The translations under genes and the position numbers were made by a program. The notes under the pieces were generated by a model. It did not search any database and was not told the DNA's origin. It saw only the letters and a program-made list of their open reading frames with translations. From contig BJOX01000005.1 in NCBI GenBank assembly GCA_009731375.1, forward strand, positions 325,592 to 389,591: DNA of 64,000 nt. The letters run 5' to 3'. Shown piece after piece: positions 59,099 to 64,000 of the stretch (positions within the stretch are counted from its first letter, which is position 1; each line of letters starts with the position of its first letter). This stretch comes from Paulinella micropora. Its lineage: Eukaryota; Cercozoa; Imbricatea; Euglyphida.

Positions 59099-59506
59099 CC
59101 ACCTCCACTTGGCTGTCCCCCNNNNNNNNNNCCCCCCCTTGGCCCCCCCCCCCCCCCCCCTTCCCCCCTCTTGGCTATATAAATGTATTCTGCGTGTATG
59201 TATGCATGTGCGAATCAGGATAATATTCGTCACCCTGCGATTGTCATTGCATCTGTGTTTATCTTTTACTTCCTTGCATCCTCTTATTTCATGTATGATG
59301 ATATCTCATTGTGCTATTGAATCTTTCAAATTACTGCCAGGCGGGTGCGCGAACGCAAGCAGCATTCGAAGCTGATTCTTGAATGCATCGCCAAGTACCA
59401 CCCGGACCGGCACGGCGCAAGCCTTGCATGGGAACACACGTTGTTGTACGAAGATATTGCAAAGACTCTTGGTAACTTCCACAACCAGTTCAAAAAATCA
59501 ACATGA
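45557..59506 (+). CDS. Giant GTPase / SecA-like motor / vWA / J-domain protein
   Basis: Thirty exons join with matching phase into one frame of 3,098 codons from ATG 45600 to TGA 59504-59506. Exon ends: 45711; 45812-45964; 46546-46590; 46817-47010; 47116-47211; 47331-47412; 47604-47709; 47838-47883; 47972-48005; 48103-48219; 48276-48330; 48400-48449; 48518-48884; 49078-49165; 49288-49848; 49926-50165; 50296-50537; 50687-52237; 52360-53572; 53638-55476; 55693-55748; 55889-56066; 56189-56886; 57001-57413; 57500-57539; 57655-57720; 58076-58152; 58479-58762; 58920-59047; 59341-59506. The frame is open upstream to an AG at 45556, so 5' exons may be missing. Order: basic N-terminus, GTPase, long helical region, SecA-like ATPase, vWA, acidic linker, J-like C-terminus. 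No signal peptide or membrane segment was seen, so it is probably cytosolic. The joined function, protein remodelling or threading coupled to Hsp70, is inference. Confidence 0.85.
46020..46478 (+). repeat. Dispersed (ATCT)-tailed repeat, copy E, in intron 2
   Basis: Near full-length copy from gaattaggggatggtgtggg to gatatctcatctatctatct, inserted sense in intron 2 (45965-46545) of the giant gene. (ATCT) words precede it near 45966-45985. Splice sites on both sides remain intact. Confidence 0.85.
47331..48884 (+). other. Exons 6-13: P-loop GTPase domain
   Basis: Residues about 201-485. A Walker A/G1 motif GVTDSGKST (residues 225-233) is split across the intron between exons 6 and 7 and appears only on splicing. 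G3 is DSPGLED (Asp 319, Gly 322), of the DxPG type seen in AIG1/Toc-like and dynamin-like TRAFAC GTPases. A candidate G4 is TKVE (393-396), where the canonical form is N/TKxD, so base specificity is uncertain. The segment SETRSFTVY before G3 may hold the G2 Thr. Eight small exons with (CATA)/(TATG)-rich introns encode the domain. The exact family is unresolved; ATP binding cannot be excluded. Confidence 0.75.
48885..49077 (+). other. Intron 13 with GC-AG borders
   Basis: The exon ends acaag and the intron begins gcatgc. Using GC as donor and tttctag|gctcg as acceptor keeps the frame (two bases left, one received) and links NEQRTR to LEGRQSS. No GT near the exon end gives a joined frame. GC-AG introns are a known minor class of U2 introns. 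The intron holds (CA)n DNA. Confidence 0.65.
49078..54600 (+). other. Exons 14-20: long helical, coiled-coil-like central region
   Basis: Residues about 486-2105, roughly 1,600 residues rich in Leu, Ala, Gln, Glu, Lys and Ser with scattered Cys and Trp and almost no Pro-rich or repeat sequence. It resembles a stack of helical bundles, with segments such as DMLSKLEECKEMV and QKHAAALVKNLEALHKVEG. No enzymatic motif seen. Exons 18-20 are very large (1,551, 1,213 and 1,839 nt) compared with the tiny 5' exons, which suggests intron loss or an insertion of a processed segment. Likely a scaffold between the GTPase and the motor. Confidence 0.7.
53573..53637 (+). other. 65-nt intron between exons 19 and 20
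   Basis: Donor ttgaag|gtgatc and acceptor ccttgcag|aataag, both phase 0. Without it the exon 19 frame stops at 53668 and exon 20 is in another frame. It is the shortest intron in the gene. A 65-nt intron is also proposed at 44797-44861 in the minus-strand candidate gene. A simple frameshift cannot be excluded. Confidence 0.6.
54601..56886 (+). other. Exons 20-23: SecA-like DEAD motor (NBD1 and NBD2)
   Basis: Residues about 2110-2708. Walker A VTGGGKS (Lys 2153) corresponds to SecA's TGEGKT. Just downstream CYSQYLSERDRKAFEPLW matches the SecA NDYLARRDAEW signature. The Walker B/DEAD motif is LLIDEVD (2250-2256), the exact DEVD of SecA. Exons 21-22 give GMLGVTGTL, matching SecA's GMTGT motif III. 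In exon 23, FGRGVDF and GGVHVI precede QIKGRTARMG (2597-2606), the motif VI arginine-finger helix. Bacterial SecA threads unfolded proteins through SecYEG using ATP. The preprotein-crosslinking insertion is not obvious and no plastid targeting is seen, so this motor probably acts elsewhere. All key motor residues are present, so ATPase activity is expected. Confidence 0.85.
55477..55692 (+). repeat. Intron 20 microsatellites: (CA)n, (CT)n, (AT)n
   Basis: Short arrays fill the 216-nt intron, including (CTG)n and a long (AT)n run that ends at the acceptor (atatatag|gttggg). Confidence 0.85.
57001..57720 (+). other. Exons 24-26: von Willebrand factor A domain
   Basis: Residues about 2708-2881. 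The MIDAS metal motif DHSGSMG (DxSxS, Asp 2713 to Ser 2717) follows a hydrophobic strand VFVV. The second MIDAS Thr is probably in PYQGTNFNAGL, and the third Asp in ILFLSDGEGG. Exons 25-26 supply the last strand and helix (VCIWAVKFSSD, GSLKRIAQLGGGEY). vWA domains bind a divalent cation and a ligand Asp/Glu and often recruit or sense partners of AAA or chelatase motors. All MIDAS positions look intact. The Trp joining exon 23 to exon 24 is created by splicing. Confidence 0.85.
57721..58075 (+). repeat. Intron 26 with (CT)n, A29 and (CA)n
   Basis: 355 nt with a (CT)n block, an A run at about 57959-57987 and (CA)n before the acceptor cgtgcgcag. No coding sequence. Confidence 0.7.
58076..59047 (+). 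other. Exons 27-29: Ser/acidic linker and coiled coil
   Basis: Residues about 2881-3043. A Ser-rich stretch (SSSSSYQARFV), an acidic patch (KDDSEEDATDR, GGEEDNSE) and a charged helix (GVERKRKAQQESQEEARQKAE) lead to a helix AQLKISPALQEIKNKAAEG. Exon 27 uses a GT donor at 58153 just before a (TTC)n intron tract. Probably a flexible tether to the J-like end, possibly providing helix I of it. The intron between exons 29 and 30 contains a C-rich gap at 59122-59131. Confidence 0.65.
59122..59131. other. Assembly gap (10 N) in intron 29
   Basis: Flanked on both sides by runs of C, a typical sequencing block. Because frame and phase join across the intron, no exon need be missing, though one could be hidden. 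Confidence 0.95.
59341..59506 (+). other. Exon 30: J-domain-like C-terminus with HPD
   Basis: Residues about 3044-3098. HSKLILECIAKYHPDRHG has the helix II and HPD loop (His 3064, Pro, Asp 3066) that stimulate Hsp70 ATPase in J-domain proteins. AWEHTLLYEDIAKTLGN fits a divergent helix III. The segment ends at KKST and TGA, so the domain is at the extreme C-terminus, as in auxilin-type J proteins. It is shorter than the usual 70 residues unless exon 29 supplies helix I. HPD in this context is strong but not conclusive. Confidence 0.7.
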
Positions 59507-60236
59507 ATTGACAGTAAGGCTCCTACTACGTGACGCACGATGGAAAGTAAGCCCGGCCGCCTTGACGCGGGGCTGGCTCACCGCTGACATCATTTATTTG
59601 AATATTAAGATACAGGCACAGACTGCCACAGTAGTCACTCACTAACTTGGCAACAAGACTGACAGTGTATTCTGGCTTAATTGTTTGAATGGTCCTCCGA
59701 GAAGAAGTCCTTCAAAGTGTCGGACGATATTTTATTAGTGAATAGCCTACTGTACTTAATTAAATAAAATCTTCAAGACTTGTCACTGCAGACACGGTCA
59801 CTCTATCGATATGATCGTGACTTAAGTGCGGTGGCTGAGCCCGGGCCCTGGCCAGGTTCATTTTTGTGAGTTTGTCACTAGTATACAACTCTTCAAGGGC
59901 GCAGATACAACGAACTCTTAATAGGAACGCTATGGCTGCATGAAAGTTTAGTAACCGACTCCATATGTAGTTAGCTCATTATCAAAATGTCAATAAATGG
60001 TGTGGAGTTACAATATAATTTTTGAGTATTGAAGTATCGGAATCAATTGTAGGCGCAGATAAGTAAATATGTGCTGCTTTAATATGTACCGGTATCATTC
60101 CAGATCATCCGTTATTAATATCACATGTAATATTATTATTAATAATCAGTAGAACCGGATAACGATAATATTACTACAATGTACTGATAGACTATAGTAT
60201 GGTAACTACCATGTTCGCAGTGTATTTAGCCGGGTT
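59507..60236. other. Non-coding spacer, possible LTR/leader of the Copia element
   Basis: No gene. AT-rich in the right half with short inverted words (actatagt near 60191). It contains GTCAC/GTGAC words like 4151-5751. An LTR boundary or tRNA primer site could not be fixed because the 3' LTR is outside the window. Confidence 0.4.
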
Positions 60237-60317
60237 ATGCGGGTAAATACCAGTCTCTGCTATAATGCCACTATTACAGTCGTGGACCGATGGGACTCTT
60301 GTGCCCCGGGCCCCACG

Positions 60318-60671
60318 ATGTGGGGCACGGACTTAAAGATACCTACTCTACCTAAAAACATAAAGGACTTTAGGACGTACGAGACTACCTTGAGAGCTAT
60401 TCTAAAGATAGTCAACCCAATGTTGATTAACTGTCTGGAAGGAAAAGCAATAGTTCTCACACCAATCAAGCAAGAAAATACCCCATCCCCTTCCACTTCT
60501 AAAGCTACTAAATCTCCAGCACTGACACAACAAGAGAGTGACGAAAGAGACAGGAAGTTGAAAGAAGAAGAGAAGAGAGAGGATGTGAGAAGAAGAAGAG
60601 AGTTGAAAGATGAGTTGCTTGCCTATCTAATCTCTTCCTGCCAACAGAATCCAGATGCTATGGCTCGTTGA
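60318..60671 (+). CDS. Copia Gag N-terminal part (frame 1)
   Basis: Preferred start at ATG 60318 (MWGTDLKIPTLPKNIKDF), because the shorter reading resembles Copia Gag openings; an in-frame ATG at 60237 also exists. The segment has a charged KEEEKREDVRRRRELKD helix and reaches SSCQQNPDA before running into TGA at 60669. Coding sense continues one base later (WLVEAEGDPAKFWKAS), inside the Gag fold rather than at a Gag-Pol border. A single-base deletion or sequencing error is therefore likelier than programmed frameshifting. Confidence 0.65.
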   Translation: MWGTDLKIPTLPKNIKDFRTYETTLRAILKIVNPMLINCLEGKAIVLTPIKQENTPSPSTSKATKSPALTQQESDERDRKLKEEEKREDVRRRRELKDELLAYLISSCQQNPDAMAR

Positions 60672-63600
60672 GGCAGAAGGAGACCCAGCTAAGTTTTGGA
60701 AAGCTTCAGTAGACAAATACAGAGGGTTAGATGACATAGCTAAAGCAGGTAGGCTAGACAAGCTTGAGGCTATGCAAGGTCCTAGCTCTATGTACAAAGT
60801 AGAGAATTGGTTGACTAGGTACAAGACTTTAGTAAGACAGGTTGAAGAAGACGAAGGTAGACCTGAATCTGAATATAAAAAGTGCAAAAGATTGTTCAGA
60901 TTACTACAACACCTTGAACCACTAGCAACACTCTATGTTACATGGCAACACATGGATGAGAGATGGGAGTGGGCAGCATTGACACTCAAGATAGTTCAGG
61001 TAGCACAGGAATATAACAATGAAAAGTTATATCGAGAGGTGACTACTCCACATAAGAGTAAGCAGGTAGTGTTTAGTACAGTATCCACAAACAAAGACAC
61101 TATCCCCATAGAGCCGGTTAATCTTAATTATGCCAAGGTTTGGAGGTCAAGGAAGATAGAAACACCAGATGAGTTTTTAATTCCTGATAACAAAAGATGC
61201 GAGGGCATAGTCAAAGAGACAGGGAAGAGATGTAAGTGGACTTTAGGCTTAGGCAGAAAGGGAGGTCCAGGCACAAGTGCAGTGTGGAGGTTGTTAAGAT
61301 TTAAACACTGTGAGTTCCATAAACCTAAGATCAAACCAGACTCTGACAAAAGCCCTGAGATGACAGAGGAAGCTAAAGCTCTTATGATAGCAGCGATGGC
61401 AGAGATGAGAGATCCGAAAGTATATGAGAGGATGTATAGTGGAATCCCAAGAGATAGTGATGGATGCCCCTTACCCCCTTCTCACTTAGCTCAGATCCCT
61501 AGTCAGATTCCAGTTGATGAACTTAAGGTAGGAACGCTAGCACTATGTGTTAATAGTGATAGACCTAGGTCACCACATGTTCACAAGATGGATGATGTTA
61601 GCAATAGCTCAGCTCTAAGCGAAGCTAGTAGAGATGAGAGTAAAGATGAGGGAGTAAATGAATCTGCTCAGACAGACCGGTCAGATAGAGAAGAAGATGA
61701 TGAAGAAGAATCATTTGAACCGACCCCCGGAGATTGGACGAACCCAGATAGTAGTCAATATGGTCAGTTCCCTAACAAATGGATTTCCCCTTCAGATATT
61801 TTCACTAGATCGGAGCGTAAGGCCTTAGGAATAGGGCGTAAGAAAGTGATAGATACCCCAGAGACCCCAGGTAGTGATGATAGGGTTGAACCAGATGACA
61901 GTGATGGAGAGACTGTTATAAGAAGAAGAGGAAAGGGTAGCTATAAGTCTTACAACCAAGTAAAGCCTTTACCTTCATTACTTCCAGCACAGGCAGCAAG
62001 TAGTAGCTCTAGCACCACAGGACATAGTCTAGCTAGCGGTAGTAGTAATACTAGTAACATTACATCATCTACCCGCCCCATAAGCAGTGGTCAGAATAGT
62101 ACAGAGATAGCCAGTGCTAGTAACAAAGATAGCGGTAGTAAGACTACAAGTAGACCTAGTGTAGCGACACCGCCTGATAGTCAACCGGGTAGAGTAGAAA
62201 GTCACTTCACTCAGTTATTTGATGCAGTTTACCGGGGGAGCTTTAGTGTAGACTTTAGATCGTCTGGAGCATACAACCGAGATGAAACAATCAATGTCTT
62301 TTATTCAGGGTTACGTACAGTCATAGAACAGTACATAGTCAACATGAATCTAAGGAGTGAGGACATAGATGCCACCCAGTTCACCATAGGTTTTCCTTAC
62401 TTAGCCTATACCGATTCGCATCCCTTTTTACAAGAGATTTTAGGTCCTATCCCCAGACCGAGTCCCATAGTAGAACCGGGAGCTGAAGAAGAAGACGAGG
62501 AAGGAAAAGTTAAGGGTAGTATTATGCATAATGCACACGCGATGGTCAACCTATCTAGAGATAGTATAGTTGATGATAGTGCCTGCAGTGCAAACATATC
62601 ACCCAACAAAGAGTTATTCACTAACTTAGTGAAAGGACAGGCCAAGTTCAGAACCGCTAACAGTATAATAACAACATCACTGAAAGGTAAGATGTCAGTA
62701 CAGTTAGCTGGAGTAGGAGAAGAGATTGATGTAGTAGCTAGTAATGCTGTCTACAACCCTGAGCTACCATATACACTTATATCTACTGCAACATGGGATA
62801 AAGCAGGCAATTCAGTCTTACATCAAAACGGACAGATCATTTTGTTAGACAAGCCTGTAGTAGTAGGTGAAGGAACTATTCTAGCGCAGGGACGCCGAGC
62901 ACAGAATAACATATATGTTTGGGATAAACCTGGAACAGAACAGTTAGACACCAATCTCATCTTCGACCCACACACTGGACAGCAAGTTAGCGAGAGGAGT
63001 AAGCTAGCTAAGCCAAAGAAGCGTAAGAAGAAGCATATACACCACAATGTCACTGCTACACCCGCACAACAACTCACTGCACCTAATGCCATAACAAACT
63101 ATTTGTTTTGTGGTAATATGTCTGCATGTGTATGTGGATGGGGGTGTGATCATAGATGTGACTATGTGCCGTATGTCTATGAATGTGACACCGAACTTGG
63201 TGAGAAAGCAGAAGACAACGCATACCACTGCTCATTTCTGTTGCCTGTTGCCAGACCTGATGCGAGTAAGAAGATACATTTTGTTGTATTACACCGCATG
63301 ACTCTACATAGAGGGGAGGCAGCTATGGAGAGATTAGCGAAAGCGCAGGGTTGGACGATAGTAGGGAAAGATTGGAGAGAGGCAGTGCGTAGATGTGAGA
63401 GTTGCAATCAAGCCAAGATTAGAGAGTTGGATCATAGTTCAAAGAACAAGCACGATAGAAACTGGGCCCCGGGCGACTGCCTAGTCATGGATACTCAGTT
63501 CTACCTAGTCTTGTCCTATGATAGAAAGAAGTACAAGTACACCATCAAGTGTGTAGCTAGCGGATACGTAAAGGACTATTACCTGAAAAGAAAGAACGAA

Positions 63601-64000
63601 TTCTTTGAGTATTTCCTTGAAGCTATAGCTTTCTTTGAACGTCAGACAGGAAACGCAGTTAGGATGGTTAAGTCTGATCAAGAATATAGGGGATACAAGA
63701 TCTTTCAGGAATGGGTCAAACAAAAGGGAGTAGAATTCTACCCCTCCCCTAAGGGTCATAGTAAGAGTAATGCGGTCATAGAGAGATCACATTTAACTAT
63801 GGAAGGCCCAGCTACTGCAGCTAGACTTGATGCGGGGTTGCCCATAAGCTTCTGGACAGACATGGAGAGAAACTCAACCTATATAGAGAATAGACTCCCT
63901 AGCGCTCATGGAAAGTTTAAGGGTATTTCCCCATACGAGGCTATCTTTAGGAAAAGGCCGCTCATGTCCCACTTGAAGCCAATAGGGTGTGCAGCTATCA
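60631..64000 (+). CDS. Copia Gag-Pol: Gag, protease, integrase (partial)
   Basis: A stop-free frame of over 1,120 codons runs to the window edge. The Gag remainder has helical DKYRGLDDIAKAGRL and a possible C/H cluster (CEGIVKETGKRCKW, then HCEFH). A long acidic and Ser/Thr-rich linker follows. A protease-like DSACS (in place of D-S/T-G-A) lies at about 62575. The pre-integrase zinc site has H..H (LHRMTLHRG) and CESC (about 63285-63405). The integrase core shows Asp in VMDTQFYL (about 63490), Asp in KSDQEYRG (about 63676) and Glu in NAVIERSHL (about 63780). Together these identify Ty1/Copia. The CVCGWGCDHRCDY Cys-rich patch before the zinc site is unusual. Reverse transcriptase and RNase H should follow outside the window. 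Confidence 0.85.

Larger units (their letters stand above)
60237..64000 (+). mobile_element. Ty1/Copia-type retrotransposon, 5' part
   Basis: Gag, protease and integrase coding sequence in Copia order (integrase before reverse transcriptase), truncated by the window end before reverse transcriptase. The coding strand is unbroken except for one frame change at about 60658, so the copy looks young. No LTR could be delimited. Confidence 0.85.

Overview
This is nuclear DNA of a eukaryote, most likely a protist or alga. Coding stretches are split by GT-AG introns whose reading frames can be rejoined. Several classes of eukaryotic transposable element are present. Introns and intergenic DNA are saturated with microsatellites: (ATCT)n, (ATCC)n, (TTTC)n, (GTT)n, (CATA)n and (AAGAT)n. 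I cannot name the species. Six runs of N mark scaffold gaps (963, 2360, 17639, 30888, 42194, 59122).

Layout. 1-4150: simple repeats enclosing what looks like the last two exons of a small zinc-ribbon gene. 4150-9060: non-coding DNA with a TA-flanked MITE (4597-4870) and a decayed piggyBac element flanked by TTAA (5752-8635). 9072-34219: nested retroelements. A Copia-like gag fragment is joined to the 3' end of a Ty3/Gypsy-type element. That element occupies about 10341-34219, and both of its LTR-like blocks carry the same long-TIR DNA transposon (11080-20139 and 27318-33997). Each transposon copy has a minus-strand DDE-type transposase relic and a divergent plus-strand coiled-coil gene. 15481-17638 is repeated across a gap at 17649-19806 and is probably an assembly duplication.

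34220-45500 is dominated by microsatellites and satellites. It also holds a series of short minus-strand exon-like segments with splice signals and partly compatible phases, including duplicated exons, and it carries copies of a dispersed element flanked by (ATCT)n/(GATA)n.

The main protein-coding feature is a plus-strand gene at about 45557-59506. I could join 30 exons with consistent phase into one frame of 3,098 codons from the first visible ATG; further 5' exons are possible. The predicted protein has a P-loop GTPase domain, about 1,600 residues of mostly helical sequence, a SecA-like DEAD motor, a vWA domain with a complete DxSxS motif, and a C-terminal J-domain-like segment with HPD. 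I know of no described protein with this order, and it is my candidate for the undescribed system. One polypeptide carrying a GTP switch, a protein-threading ATPase, an adhesion/metal-binding fold and an Hsp70-recruiting module suggests a cytosolic protein-remodelling or translocation machine. That role is inference.

59507-64000: non-coding DNA, then a Ty1/Copia element running off the window. Its pol frame is uninterrupted from 60631 to the edge.
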